A stretch of DNA of 64,000 nucleotides from Pseudomaricurvus sp965656525 (GTDB lineage Bacteria; Pseudomonadota; Gammaproteobacteria; Pseudomonadales; Cellvibrionaceae), in NCBI GenBank assembly GCA_965656525.1, contig CBFHKY010000002.1, positions 128,754 through 192,753 of the forward strand. Reading direction: 5' to 3'. The notes below the pieces were generated by a model. The model was not told where the DNA came from, ran no database searches, and saw only the letters and a program-made list of their open reading frames with translations. This document shows, piece by piece, positions 17,271-25,921 of the stretch; the stretch's first letter is position 1; each line of letters starts with the position of its first letter. The position numbers were made by a program, and so were the translations under genes.

Positions 17271-18293
17271 ATGCAAGAAATCTCGATCGCCAAAGACTTT
17301 ATCGAAGACATTCTCTTTCACGCCCGCCGTCATGGTCTAGATACGCATCAGCTGCTACAGCGTTCAGGAATCCCATTGAGTATCCTGCAACAACCGCAAG
17401 TCCGGTTCACACCAGAGCAATACGCCACGCTTCAAAAGCTCACGATGCGGGCCATGAACGATGAAATGCTAGGCTACTGTCAAAAAGCAAGCAAAGTAGG
17501 CACTTGGTCAGCGGCTTGCCACTGGATGATTTTATGTCGCAACCTCAGCCAAGCACTAAAACGTTTTAGCCACTTTTACAGCCTGACTGAAAGCGCGTTT
17601 CAAGTAGATCTTCACAGTCGCGATGAAGATTTCGTTGTTGAGCTTAGTCCGTGGCAGTGCTCAGAAAACATCATGCCTTACGGCTATATTTACTTTATGT
17701 TCGCGCTGCACCGGGTGATGTGCTGGCTGGCAGAAGAAAACCTGCCGATTAAGCAGGTACGACTACCCTTCAAAATCCCCACTTCCCTGACTGAGTATCG
17801 GGCTATTTTCCCAGGTGCTCGGCTGCTGTTCAATCAAGACAAAGCGGCTTTGGTGTTTCATCGCAATACACGCGAACTGCCCATCAAACAGACACCAGAA
17901 ACACTGGTAGAGTTTCTAAAAATGCCGCTATTGAACATTATTATTAACGACTACAGCCAGCAGACTTGGACAGGCCGAACTCGCACACTGCTACAGGAAC
18001 AGCTCACTAACACGCCGACTCTGAGCGATATCGCAAACCAACTTGAAGTGCACCCCAAAAAATTGCGGCGCGAGCTTGAGGCTGAGGGTATCAGCTATGG
18101 GGAACTCAAAAGCCAACTGCGACGAGACATTGCCATTAGGCTGCTCAGTCGCAGTCAGGATTCAGTGGAACATATCGCCTTTCAAATCGGCTTTGCCGAA
18201 ACCAGTACATTTACACGTGCTTTTAAACGCTGGACAGGAGTGACGCCGTTTAATTATAGAAAGCTAGCCAAAGCCTCTAAGCGGACCACTTAA
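17271..18293 (+). CDS. AraC-family transcriptional regulator
   Basis: 340 residues. The N-terminal two thirds look like the arabinose-binding-type domain of OruR/ArgR-like regulators (KDFIEDILFHARRHGLDTHQ, LLQRSGIP, RFTPEQYATLQ). The C-terminal AraC helix-turn-helix domain spans about residues 240-335, including LSDIANQLEVHPKKLRREL and VEHIAFQIGFAETSTFTRAF, ending KRWTGVTPFNYRKL. It is divergent from the thiolase operon across about 218 bases, so it probably controls that operon, perhaps in response to an acyl-CoA or fatty acid (inference). Its last four bases overlap the convergent folK stop codon. Confidence 0.9.
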   Translation: MQEISIAKDFIEDILFHARRHGLDTHQLLQRSGIPLSILQQPQVRFTPEQYATLQKLTMRAMNDEMLGYCQKASKVGTWSAACHWMILCRNLSQALKRFSHFYSLTESAFQVDLHSRDEDFVVELSPWQCSENIMPYGYIYFMFALHRVMCWLAEENLPIKQVRLPFKIPTSLTEYRAIFPGARLLFNQDKAALVFHRNTRELPIKQTPETLVEFLKMPLLNIIINDYSQQTWTGRTRTLLQEQLTNTPTLSDIANQLEVHPKKLRRELEAEGISYGELKSQLRRDIAIRLLSRSQDSVEHIAFQIGFAETSTFTRAFKRWTGVTPFNYRKLAKASKRTT

Positions 18294-18709
18294 TTTACGG
18301 TTATTTTAAAGCGCTGCAACAATTGTCTTACCGGCACAATCACATACGCCTTATGGTGAAAATCCTCATGCACCACTTGGTCGTTTACGGTAATGATGTC
18401 TAAGTCCATGGTGCGCGGCCCAGATTTCACGGCGCTTTTCACTCGCCCTAAACGCCGTTCAACGTCCTTGAGGTAGCTTTTGAAATCCGTATGTTGCAAC
18501 GGTGATTCTATCAAATAAGCACCATTCACAAACCAAGGCTGATCCTTAAAGCCATCGGGTTCAGTATCAATATAATCAGCCACACCTAACAGAGTCGTTT
18601 CAGCACGCAAAATCTGCTCACACTCGGCAACATTGCGCTGTGGATCAATATTTGAACCTACCGAAACAATATAAGTATGCACAGAAGCAGAAGAACCAGC
18701 CTCGGTCAC
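18290..18709 (-). CDS. folK: 6-hydroxymethyl-7,8-dihydropterin pyrophosphokinase
   Basis: Transfers pyrophosphate from ATP to hydroxymethyldihydropterin in folate synthesis. 139 residues, shorter than the 155-165 of most FolK. The N-terminal YIVSVGSNIDPQRNV, the FKDQPWFVNGAYLIES segment and the signature SGPRTMDLDIITVND are all present. The C-terminus is short: only one of the usual distal loops remains (HHKAYVIVPVRQL). The start is GTG, overlapping the stop of the upstream pteridine reductase gene (GTGA), with a run of G as SD. The two genes therefore form a translationally coupled pair. Confidence 0.88.
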   Translation of the reverse strand: MTEAGSSASVHTYIVSVGSNIDPQRNVAECEQILRAETTLLGVADYIDTEPDGFKDQPWFVNGAYLIESPLQHTDFKSYLKDVERRLGRVKSAVKSGPRTMDLDIITVNDQVVHEDFHHKAYVIVPVRQLLQRFKITVN

Positions 18710-19497
18710 GATTCCCCCCCCTTCATATCAGCCGATGAAATCGCCTTTGCCGCTGCGTAAGTCTCGGCATTGCGACCAATGTTATTGACAGACTCGCCGC
18801 CATCAACGAACAGTTGCTGCCCTGTTACAAACTCGTTATCGACCAAGTAACCCAAAGCCTGACACAAATGGCTTGTTTGACCTTGGCGCTTCAGCGGAAT
18901 GCCATCAATACGCCAATCGATGTAATCAGACGTACGCGTGTTTCCCGGCATCACCACACCGGGAGCAATTCCATTCACTCGAATTTCAGGTGCAAACTCC
19001 ATCGCCGCCATAGTGGTAAAGTCAGCCAAAGACTTTTTCGACAATAAGTACGCACTGTAATGGTATTGCTGGTAAGCAATCTTATTGTCGAGAATATTGA
19101 TCACCTGGCCTTTACCCACTTGTTCAGCGAAAGCTGCAGTCAACAAAAACGGGGTAAAGCAATTCACTTTAAATTGCTGCTCCAGTAACGCCAAGGTGGT
19201 TTTTTGTGTCGGCGCAGAATCGTATACCGATGCACTGTTGAGCAGCAGCTCTAGGCGCGGAAATTGAATAAGAACATCACTGATTAATTTTTCAGGCTCG
19301 TCACTGTTTAAAAAATCCCACTGCACCAGATAGCACTGCCGCCCTAACTCAGTAATAGCTTGCTTAACCCGCTCAGCGCCCTCACTGGAACGGTTGTAAT
19401 GCAATGCGATGTCGAAACCTTTCTCGGCCAAGTACAGTGCAAATTCAGCCCCTAAGCGTGTGCCACTGCCGGTGACCAGTGCTGCTGGTGAAGTCAT
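18706..19497 (-). CDS. folM: Pteridine reductase-like SDR (FolM type)
   Basis: A 263-residue SDR. Its cofactor motif is TGSGTRLG (residues 9-16), where the arginine replaces the usual glycine. This TGxxxRxG pattern marks pteridine reductases (PTR1, FolM). NSAS replaces NNAG, and the catalytic pair is in HYSAYLLSKKSLADF. The C-terminus has TGQQLFVDGGESVN. Its coupling to folK supports reduction of dihydrofolate or dihydromonapterin. AGGAAA precedes the ATG. The 25-residue tail after the SDR core is unusual. Confidence 0.82.
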   Translation of the reverse strand: MTSPAALVTGSGTRLGAEFALYLAEKGFDIALHYNRSSEGAERVKQAITELGRQCYLVQWDFLNSDEPEKLISDVLIQFPRLELLLNSASVYDSAPTQKTTLALLEQQFKVNCFTPFLLTAAFAEQVGKGQVINILDNKIAYQQYHYSAYLLSKKSLADFTTMAAMEFAPEIRVNGIAPGVVMPGNTRTSDYIDWRIDGIPLKRQGQTSHLCQALGYLVDNEFVTGQQLFVDGGESVNNIGRNAETYAAAKAISSADMKGGES

Positions 19498-19714
19498 GTA
19501 ATTTCCTGTTGCTCTGTCATCATTTTGTGATTTTATTACGGTGGTGTTGAACGTTTACGCCGTATGTTCTTCATCTTTTTACAAATTGCGAAGCTTATAA
19601 CGCCACTTTTTCAACTTGTATTCTACACCCTAGAAGTACTTGTGACGGATAAGTTTGTGTTTTAGTGTATCTGATGAACCATCAGCCGCCGCAATTATAC
19701 CGCAGGACAGCCGC

Positions 19715-20353
19715 ATGAAATTGTACAGTTACTTTAACTCCTCCGCCGCTTACCGAGTCAGGATTGCTCTGCACCACAAATCAATCAAATTTGACACCCA
19801 TGCCATAGATCTGCTGGCAAAAGAACATCGCAGTTCAGATTTCTTAAGAGTGAACCCACATGGATTAATTCCTGCACTAGAACTGGATGACGGTCAGGTT
19901 TTGACACAAACGCTTGCCATTCTAGAGTGGCTCGACGAAGCCTACCCTCAACAACCCTTATTTCCAGCCAACTTGGTGGAGAAAGCCAACATCAGAGCAT
20001 TGTGTGATCTTATCGCCTGTGAAATACACCCTATTTGTGTCTTAAAAGTACAGAACTACGTGAGTGATACCCTCGATCAAGGTGATGAGGGTAAAGCACA
20101 GTGGTTATCCCACTGGATCAGCGATGGCTTTCAAGTGCTGGAGCAAAAAGTCAGTGCTGAACCATTCTGCTATGGAAACACGTTGACCATGGCCGACATC
20201 TTCTTAGTGCCCCAATTTTATAACGCCATTCGCTTTGGTGTGGATGTCAGCCCCTTCCAAAAATTGCAAAAAATCTATGATCACTGCACTTCGCTATCAG
20301 CATTTCAAAAAGCCGCACCGTTGGCACAGCCGGACGCCCCTCCCCAAGCATGA
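19715..20353 (+). CDS. maiA: Zeta-class glutathione transferase / maleylacetoacetate isomerase
   Basis: Glutathione-dependent isomerisation of maleylacetoacetate in tyrosine degradation, or a related GST role. I start it at the ATG at 19715 (MKLYSYFNSSAAYRVRIAL), which gives 212 residues and AGGA upstream; the frame is open 20 codons further. The zeta signature SSAAYRVRIAL is at residues 8-19, and VNPHGLIPALELDDG carries the cis-proline. The C-terminal domain has a typical NTLTMADIFLVPQFYNA. No fumarylacetoacetase or hmgA lies next to it, so the pathway role is unproved. It ends 9 bases from the convergent CobW gene. Confidence 0.82.
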   Translation: MKLYSYFNSSAAYRVRIALHHKSIKFDTHAIDLLAKEHRSSDFLRVNPHGLIPALELDDGQVLTQTLAILEWLDEAYPQQPLFPANLVEKANIRALCDLIACEIHPICVLKVQNYVSDTLDQGDEGKAQWLSHWISDGFQVLEQKVSAEPFCYGNTLTMADIFLVPQFYNAIRFGVDVSPFQKLQKIYDHCTSLSAFQKAAPLAQPDAPPQA

Positions 20354-20362
20354 CCGTAAAGC

Positions 20363-21409
20363 TCATGAGGCACGACAGGCCAACAGTCGCGCCTCTATTT
20401 CCTCCCAATCTGCCGCCTGAAGGTCGATCATTTCAATACGCCCCTCTAACGGAATATTGTTACGCTCGTCATCTCCCAGTGACTCAACCGACACCGTATT
20501 GCGCATTCGATTGAACACGTACCAACTTTTTTCGCGCCCACGAACTACCCCCTTCACTCTAGGCACCTCAAGTGACTGTAAAAACACCATCAAACGGTCC
20601 TCATCGAACTGCCAATCAGTAGGGAAGCGCCAACCACAGCTAAAACCGTGCTCGGCCTGATTTTCAAACCGTTGCAGCTGCAAAACAGGCGCACTATTGT
20701 CCGCAGTATCCAGTGTCGTAGAAGGCTGTTTAGGTGCCAAACGATGCTGAACCCATTCAGAAGTTAACGTTACATCACTCATCTTATGGTCTGCACAGAG
20801 CCACTGCCAAGGCAAGCTGCCATGCTCGATGGCTGCAATTTGATGCTTGGTCGATCGCCACGGCGCACAAAAAATTTCAAATGCACGCACTTCATCGGGC
20901 GATGCCACATCAGCTTTCGCCAACACTAAGACATCCGCTAATTCCACTTGGCTCAAAAAAGCCGGCAGTGCGGTGAATCTTTCTTGTGTCACACTCCAAG
21001 GGTCTAACAAACACACCATACTCTGCATTTGCAATAAGTTGGCGTATTCACTACCGCCAAACAATTGCAATATTTGTTGTGGTTGAGCAAGCCCTGTGGG
21101 TTCAATCAGAATACGATCAGGACGATGTTCACGTATCAATTTATTTAAGGCCACTTTTGAAGGCAAGCCCACCGCACAACACATGCAACCACCAGCCACC
21201 TCTTTAACGGCAATCTCACCACTGGCCAGCCCCTCAGCCGCTAAGATAGCGCCATCAATGCCCACCTCGCCAAACTCATTCACTAACACGGCCCACTTTT
21301 CTTCAGGAGGCTTGGTACGTAACAAATGTTTAATCACAGTTGTTTTACCCGCACCTAAAAAACCAGTAATAATATTGGTGGGAATATTCGACAATATGGG
21401 GTTAATCAC
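20363..21409 (-). CDS. CobW/COG0523-family GTPase, probable metal chaperone
   Basis: G3E-family P-loop GTPase of 348 residues. Walker A is GFLGAGKTTVIKHLL (residues 17-31). The switch region has LVNEFGEVGIDGAIL, and the metal-binding GGCMCCAVG (CxCC) is near residue 75. EPTGLAQPQQIL and VLAKADVAS are the later G motifs. The CobW C-terminal domain follows from about residue 250 (FSCGWRFPTDWQFDEDRL). The start is GTG; a downstream TTG is possible. Family members deliver zinc, cobalt or iron. The divergent neighbour, frmA, encodes a zinc enzyme, which makes zinc plausible but unproved. Confidence 0.85.
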   Translation of the reverse strand: MINPILSNIPTNIITGFLGAGKTTVIKHLLRTKPPEEKWAVLVNEFGEVGIDGAILAAEGLASGEIAVKEVAGGCMCCAVGLPSKVALNKLIREHRPDRILIEPTGLAQPQQILQLFGGSEYANLLQMQSMVCLLDPWSVTQERFTALPAFLSQVELADVLVLAKADVASPDEVRAFEIFCAPWRSTKHQIAAIEHGSLPWQWLCADHKMSDVTLTSEWVQHRLAPKQPSTTLDTADNSAPVLQLQRFENQAEHGFSCGWRFPTDWQFDEDRLMVFLQSLEVPRVKGVVRGREKSWYVFNRMRNTVSVESLGDDERNNIPLEGRIEMIDLQAADWEEIEARLLACRAS

Positions 21410-21569
21410 ACAACACGCTCAATTCGTAAACAAAATTCAAACCACGGCGAAGAGCACCTACGGGCAAGCTTACTATCACCGCAAGGAAACTATATAGTAA
21501 CGCACAGAAAAACAGATACCGTACCAATAAAATCGTACGACGATACAGACATCTTAATAGGAGCAACTC

Positions 21570-22676
21570 ATGAAAACACGCGCCGCTGTAGCTTTTTCTG
21601 CCGGAAAACCCTTAGAGGTCGTCGAGGTAGATCTAGAAGGACCAAAAGCTGGTGAAGTTTTAATCGAGCTAAAAGCTACAGGGATTTGCCACACGGATGC
21701 CTTCACGCTGTCTGGCGATGACCCCGAAGGTGATTTCCCCGCCATTCTTGGTCATGAAGGTGCGGGCGTGGTAGTAGATGTTGGCCCCGGCGTGACCTCG
21801 CTGAAAAAAGGTGACACGGTTATCCCGCTGTACACCCCTGAGTGCCGTGGCTGTGAGTACTGCCTCAACCCCAAAACCAACTTGTGTCAGGCCATTCGCA
21901 CCACTCAAGGCCAGGGCCTGATGCCCGACGGCACCAGTCGCTTTTCCTTTGAGGGCAAGCCAATCAAGCACTACATGGGCTGCTCCACCTTTTCTAACTA
22001 CACGGTTCTGCCCGAAATTGCCGTCGCTAAAATTCGCGAAGACGCTCCGTTCGACAAAGTTTGCTACATCGGTTGCGGTGTCACGACAGGCATAGGTGCC
22101 GTAGTTTTTGATGCCAAGGTGGAGCCCGGTTCTAACGTTGTGGTGTTTGGTTTGGGTGGTATCGGATTGAATGTAATCCAAGGCGCTCGCTTAGCCGGTG
22201 CCAACAAAATTATCGGTGTCGACCTAAACCCTAAAAAAGTAGAACTTGCACGCAAATTTGGCATGACTCACTTCCTCAATCCTAAAGATGTGCATGATGT
22301 GGTAGAAGCCTTAGTGGATATGACCAATGGCGGTGCCGATTACAGTTTCGAGTGCATTGGCAACGTCAACACCATGCGCCAAGCGCTGGAATGCTGCCAC
22401 AAAGGTTGGGGCGAATCCTTGATCATTGGTGTCGCAGGAGCGGGGCAAGAGATCTCAACACGTCCCTTCCAACTGGTAACTGGACGAGTCTGGCGCGGGT
22501 CTGCCTTTGGCGGTGCTAGGGGCCGCACCGACGTCCCTAAAATTGTCGACTGGTACATGGACGGCAAGATCAACATTGATGATTTGATCACCCATACCAT
22601 GAGTTTAGACGACATCAACAAAGGTTTTGACTTGATGCATGCGGGCGAAAGTATTCGCTCCGTCGTGCTCTACTAA
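21570..22676 (+). CDS. frmA: S-(hydroxymethyl)glutathione dehydrogenase (class III alcohol dehydrogenase)
   Basis: Oxidises S-hydroxymethylglutathione, formed from formaldehyde, to S-formylglutathione with NAD. 368 residues. Catalytic zinc ligands are in GICHTDAFTLSGDDPEG (residues 32-48) and GHEGAGVVVDVGPGV. Four structural zinc cysteines lie in CRGCEYCLNPKTNLC (about 92-106). The NAD motif is VFGLGGIGLNVIQGARLAGA (about 192-211). TAGGAG precedes the ATG. It is followed after 65 bases by frmB, so the two make the formaldehyde detoxification operon. No FrmR repressor gene is adjacent. Confidence 0.97.
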   Translation: MKTRAAVAFSAGKPLEVVEVDLEGPKAGEVLIELKATGICHTDAFTLSGDDPEGDFPAILGHEGAGVVVDVGPGVTSLKKGDTVIPLYTPECRGCEYCLNPKTNLCQAIRTTQGQGLMPDGTSRFSFEGKPIKHYMGCSTFSNYTVLPEIAVAKIREDAPFDKVCYIGCGVTTGIGAVVFDAKVEPGSNVVVFGLGGIGLNVIQGARLAGANKIIGVDLNPKKVELARKFGMTHFLNPKDVHDVVEALVDMTNGGADYSFECIGNVNTMRQALECCHKGWGESLIIGVAGAGQEISTRPFQLVTGRVWRGSAFGGARGRTDVPKIVDWYMDGKINIDDLITHTMSLDDINKGFDLMHAGESIRSVVLY

Positions 22677-22741
22677 CTCCGTCTTACAAAGGCAGCACAC
22701 AAGCTCATTCACTTTAGTTTCAATAACAGGCAGGCGAGACA

Positions 22742-23587
22742 ATGACGATAGACAAGCAAAGCGAATACACCTGTTTTGGCGGTAGACAACTGCAATTTAC
22801 CCACACCTCGCGTGCATTAAATTGTCAAATGCGCTTTTCTATTTTCTTGCCTCCTGCCGCCGAAAGCGAAACAGTGCCCGTGCTTTATTGGTTGTCAGGC
22901 TTAACCTGTACCGATGAAAACTTTGTCCAGAAAGCTGGCGCGCAACGCATTGCCGCAGAGCTAGGTCTGGCCATTGTAGCGCCGGACACCAGCCCTCGCG
23001 GTGAGAGCGTTCCTGATGACCCTGATGGCAGTTATGATTTTGGCTTAGGTGCAGGCTTCTACCTGAACGCCACACAAGCGCCATGGAATCAACACTACCG
23101 GATGTACGACTACATCGTGGAAGAGCTCCCTGAGCTTATTCAAAAACACTTTCCCATAAACATCGAGCAAAGCAGTATTTTTGGTCACTCTATGGGCGGT
23201 CATGGCGCACTGACAATTGGCTTGAAAAACCCAAGCCGCTATCAAAGTATTTCTGCATTTGCTCCCATTGTGGCACCCACACAATGCCCTTGGGGCATCA
23301 AAGCACTCTCAAACTACCTTGGGGACGATACAGCGACCTGGAAGGACTACGACAGCTGCGAACTGATCAAAAACAGCGAGGCATCGCAAGCACCCATGTT
23401 GATTGACCAAGGGAAAGCCGATGCCTTCCTAGAAGAGCAACTAAAGCCATCACTGTTAGAACAAGCCGCCAGAGAAAGCGGCTACGCCCTAACCCTGAGA
23501 ATGCACCCGGACTATGATCATAGCTACTTTTTTATTGCCACTTTCATAGAGGATCACTTGCGCTTTCACCGCGAGCACTTAGCGTAG
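22742..23587 (+). CDS. frmB: S-formylglutathione hydrolase
   Basis: Hydrolyses S-formylglutathione to glutathione and formate, the step after FrmA. 281 residues, an alpha/beta hydrolase of the esterase D family. The oxyanion region is PVLYWLSGLTCTDENFVQKA (about 46-65). The nucleophile serine is in FGHSMGGHGALTIGL (about 146-160). The acid is in DQGKADAFLEEQL and the histidine in DYDHSYFF. It is directly downstream of frmA. Confidence 0.96.
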   Translation: MTIDKQSEYTCFGGRQLQFTHTSRALNCQMRFSIFLPPAAESETVPVLYWLSGLTCTDENFVQKAGAQRIAAELGLAIVAPDTSPRGESVPDDPDGSYDFGLGAGFYLNATQAPWNQHYRMYDYIVEELPELIQKHFPINIEQSSIFGHSMGGHGALTIGLKNPSRYQSISAFAPIVAPTQCPWGIKALSNYLGDDTATWKDYDSCELIKNSEASQAPMLIDQGKADAFLEEQLKPSLLEQAARESGYALTLRMHPDYDHSYFFIATFIEDHLRFHREHLA

Positions 23588-23679
23588 AAAGCTCTCAAGA
23601 AACCCTCTGAACTGAAAATGCAAACAATCATCAAAACTCAGCAGCAACGTCAATAACTCTCAAGAGAGCTGTGTTAACT

Positions 23680-24876
23680 CTAAAGAGAGCTACGTTGCTT
23701 ACTCCAGATGAGCCACAAGCACAGTATCGAACACACCGCCTGAGAGGCTACGACAGACAACAAAGATTCCGGCAACAAAGACGACAAGCCCAAAATAACA
23801 CCGCCGATTGCAAACTGAGTGGCTCCCATCAGTGCCGCCGCTGTTCCACTGTTTTTAGGAAAATATTCCATAAAGCAGGCCTGGGTATTTGATGTAATTG
23901 CTCCCATAGCGCCAACAGTAATCATCATTGCGGGTAGAAATAGCCACAAATTGGGAGACATAAGGACCACCGCCAATAAAAGCAGTACCCCCACTCCTTG
24001 CACACTCAAACTGTAACGCAAAATAGCGAGCGGTGACATTCGATGTAAAAACCAGCGGTTTGCAAAATTTGCGACGATCATCAACACAATATTGGCCCCA
24101 AACAGCAGGGAAAACTGACTAGGGCCAACATCGAAGTGCTCTTGATAAATATAAGCAGAGTGGGCAATAAACAGCAGCATTACGGTAAAAGCAAAAGTCT
24201 GCAAGAGCATAAACCGCAACGCCGGCTTAACCGCCACAACAGCCTGATAACGTGCCCAAACGCTCATAACTGAACTCGTAGCGACACCCTCGGAGGACCG
24301 CTGCGCATTAAAGACCAACCAACGCAAAAAACCCGCCATGAGCAGTGAATACCCACTCAGAAAAATAAAAATACTGGGCCAACCCCACATTAATAACAGC
24401 GCACTGCCAAAACTGGGAGCGATTGCCGGTGCAATAATAGTGATTAAACCAATCAAGCTAAAAAAGCGTGCCGCATCTTTTCCCGAAAAGCGGTCGCGCA
24501 CCAAGGCAGGGACACAAACCATTGCCCAGCCTCCACCGAACGCTTGTACACCACGCCACGCTAACAAAGACTCTATTGCCTGCACCTGAGATAAAAAGAA
24601 ACTCGCCACAGAGAACACCAAAAGCCCTGTTAGCATCACGATTGGGCGGCCAAAGTGATCAGACAGAGGGCCCGCCACCAATTGCCCTAATGCCAACATA
24701 AAGACGTACACCGCGATCGATAAAGAAATATCGTGTACTTGCACGTCAAGACTTTCCGCCATAGCAGGGAAAGCAGGTAAATAAGTGTCCAACGCTAACG
24801 GCGCCAATGCCATGGTCATCGCCAAGACAACGGCAGTTTGATAGTACTTACTGTGGGCTGCACTTATTGCTGGCAT
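23680..24876 (-). CDS. Bcr/CflA-family multidrug efflux MFS transporter
   Basis: A 398-residue inner membrane proton antiporter with about 12 hydrophobic segments. The first helix carries ALAPLALDTYLPAFPAMA, the Bcr/CflA signature. GPLSDHFGRPIVMLTGLLVF is the MFS motif A after helix 2. Helix 4 reads AWRGVQAFGGGWAMVCVPAL. Bcr/CflA members export drugs or small peptides and sulfonamides; the substrate here is unknown. Just past its stop are two 21-base near-repeats, each containing CTCTcaAGAG or a variant. They may act as a weak terminator for this gene or for frmB. Confidence 0.88.
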   Translation of the reverse strand: MPAISAAHSKYYQTAVVLAMTMALAPLALDTYLPAFPAMAESLDVQVHDISLSIAVYVFMLALGQLVAGPLSDHFGRPIVMLTGLLVFSVASFFLSQVQAIESLLAWRGVQAFGGGWAMVCVPALVRDRFSGKDAARFFSLIGLITIIAPAIAPSFGSALLLMWGWPSIFIFLSGYSLLMAGFLRWLVFNAQRSSEGVATSSVMSVWARYQAVVAVKPALRFMLLQTFAFTVMLLFIAHSAYIYQEHFDVGPSQFSLLFGANIVLMIVANFANRWFLHRMSPLAILRYSLSVQGVGVLLLLAVVLMSPNLWLFLPAMMITVGAMGAITSNTQACFMEYFPKNSGTAAALMGATQFAIGGVILGLSSLLPESLLSVVASQAVCSILCLWLIWSKQRSSL

Positions 24877-24999
24877 GGTATTCTCGGCTAGATGTCAGGG
24901 CTGTTGAGTTTTTGAAAAGACAAATTGACTAGATCAGGTGTAGACTGTTTTCTAAATGCAAACCTGACGAGCAGTCAATTTATCATCAAAGCTGCAGGC

Positions 25000-25034
25000 A
25001 AAAAAAAAGCTTAGCATTTCTGCTAAGCTTTTTT
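25000..25034 (-). terminator. Terminator of tRNA-Arg
   Basis: A perfect 14-bp stem (25003-25016 with 25021-25034) has a TTTC loop on the plus strand and a long T run on the minus strand. It starts six bases after the tRNA 3' end. Confidence 0.9.
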
Positions 25035-25039
25035 AAATA

Positions 25040-25116
25040 TGGCGCATCCGGGAGGATTCGAACCTCCGACCGCTCGGTTCGTAGCCGAGTACTCTATCCA
25101 GCTGAGCTACGGATGC
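25040..25116 (-). tRNA. tRNA-Arg(ACG)
   Basis: 77 bases with CCA encoded. Acceptor stem GCATCCG/CGGATGC. The anticodon stem CTCGG/CCGAG holds the loop CTACGAA, so the anticodon is ACG (A34 normally becomes inosine). T-loop GGTTCGAATCC is standard. Confidence 0.97.
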
Positions 25117-25134
25117 GTTGCTGTTGAGGCGCGT

Positions 25135-25163
25135 ATATTAGTGATACACCCACTTTGAGTCAA
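25135..25163 (-). promoter_or_regulatory. Promoter of tRNA-Arg
   Basis: Minus strand: -35 TTGACT (25158-25163), 17-base spacer, -10 TAATAT (25135-25140), then a GC-rich discriminator ACGCGCC. The predicted start is about 12 bases before the mature tRNA. Confidence 0.8.
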
Positions 25164-25289
25164 GCCCTTTATGTAAAAAAATCAGTAACTTTTTCAATAA
25201 CTTACTCATATCGTCGAGCTGATTTAAAAACTCAAAAAATAAAGAACAAAAAGAACTCGGTGCGATTATTAATTAATCACAATAAGCAC

Positions 25290-25331
25290 TAGACATCCCT
25301 TCCTTTCTTTATGATAATGATTATCAATAAC
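25290..25331 (+). promoter_or_regulatory. Iron-controlled promoter with Fur box
   Basis: -35 TAGACA (25290-25295), 17-base spacer, -10 GATAAT (25313-25318). A Fur box, GATAATGATTATCAATAAC (25313-25331), covers the -10 and matches 16 of 19 positions of the consensus GATAATGATAATCATTATC. Fur with iron bound would block this promoter. The SD and ATG of the next gene follow within 13 bases. Confidence 0.8.
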
Positions 25332-25343
25332 AAAGGAGGGGTT

Positions 25344-25841
25344 ATGCTTAGAATACTGCCAAACCAAGTCCGCGAAAGATATTTCGACCACCCATCATCT
25401 GCCATCCAAGATTTTCGGCAGCACATGACAACAGGCATCCACTATCACAACCAGAAACAGTTCTCTGACGCCATCACAGAATTTCAGGCCGCCACACTGA
25501 TCAGTCAGCTACTGATAGAGAAAGAGCCACTGGTGGGATACCGCTGCTATTTGAAATTGAAAATTGCGGTCGCCCATAACTTATCCGCCAGTTATGCCGC
25601 TCTAGGCCAACTCCATCATGCGGAAGACATCCTGCGCGAGCTGCACGAATCGCTTCTCTGCATTTGTCAGTCTCATGATGTCTCTCGTCACCTTCGGACA
25701 GAAGCACTAGGTGCGCTAGACAACTCCCTATTCGCTCTGACCAATGTCTTAAGTATACAAGGGAAACTGTGTGATCTATTTGCCATCATTGAAGCTACTG
25801 ACCGGCAAGCAAATGTCGCCGTGCAAGAACTGCTGCATTAA
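25344..25841 (+). CDS. Small helical protein of unknown function, probably Fur-regulated
   Basis: The start is the ATG at 25344, preceded by AAAGGAGGGG. An in-frame ATG 11 codons upstream lies inside the promoter and Fur box, so I reject it. 165 residues, predicted all helical. Pairs of helices (HYHNQKQFSDAITEFQAATL, AVAHNLSASYAALGQLHHAE, ALGALDNSLFALTNVLSIQG) look like tetratricopeptide-type repeats. No signal peptide or membrane segment is visible. I do not recognise the family. Context suggests a part in iron limitation: the promoter carries a Fur box and the convergent neighbour is a TonB receptor. Confidence 0.75.
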   Translation: MLRILPNQVRERYFDHPSSAIQDFRQHMTTGIHYHNQKQFSDAITEFQAATLISQLLIEKEPLVGYRCYLKLKIAVAHNLSASYAALGQLHHAEDILRELHESLLCICQSHDVSRHLRTEALGALDNSLFALTNVLSIQGKLCDLFAIIEATDRQANVAVQELLH

Positions 25842-25851
25842 ATATAGCCAA

Positions 25852-25882
25852 AAAAAATGCCGACATAACGTCGGCATTTTTT
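25852..25882. terminator. Bidirectional terminator between convergent genes
   Basis: Arms of 13 bases (25852-25864 and 25870-25882) contain ATGCCGAC/GTCGGCAT with six A on one side and six T on the other, and a 5-base loop. It serves the small Fur-box gene and the TonB receptor gene. Confidence 0.9.
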
Positions 25883-25921
25883 AACATTGCTTATAAACTA
25901 AGCATTAACTGCTGTGATCAC

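Noticed and set aside
23640..23700. Two 21-base near-repeats with CTCTcaAGAG cores considered as operators
   Set aside because: They overlap the 3' end of the efflux gene and lie far from any start; a weak terminator is more likely.
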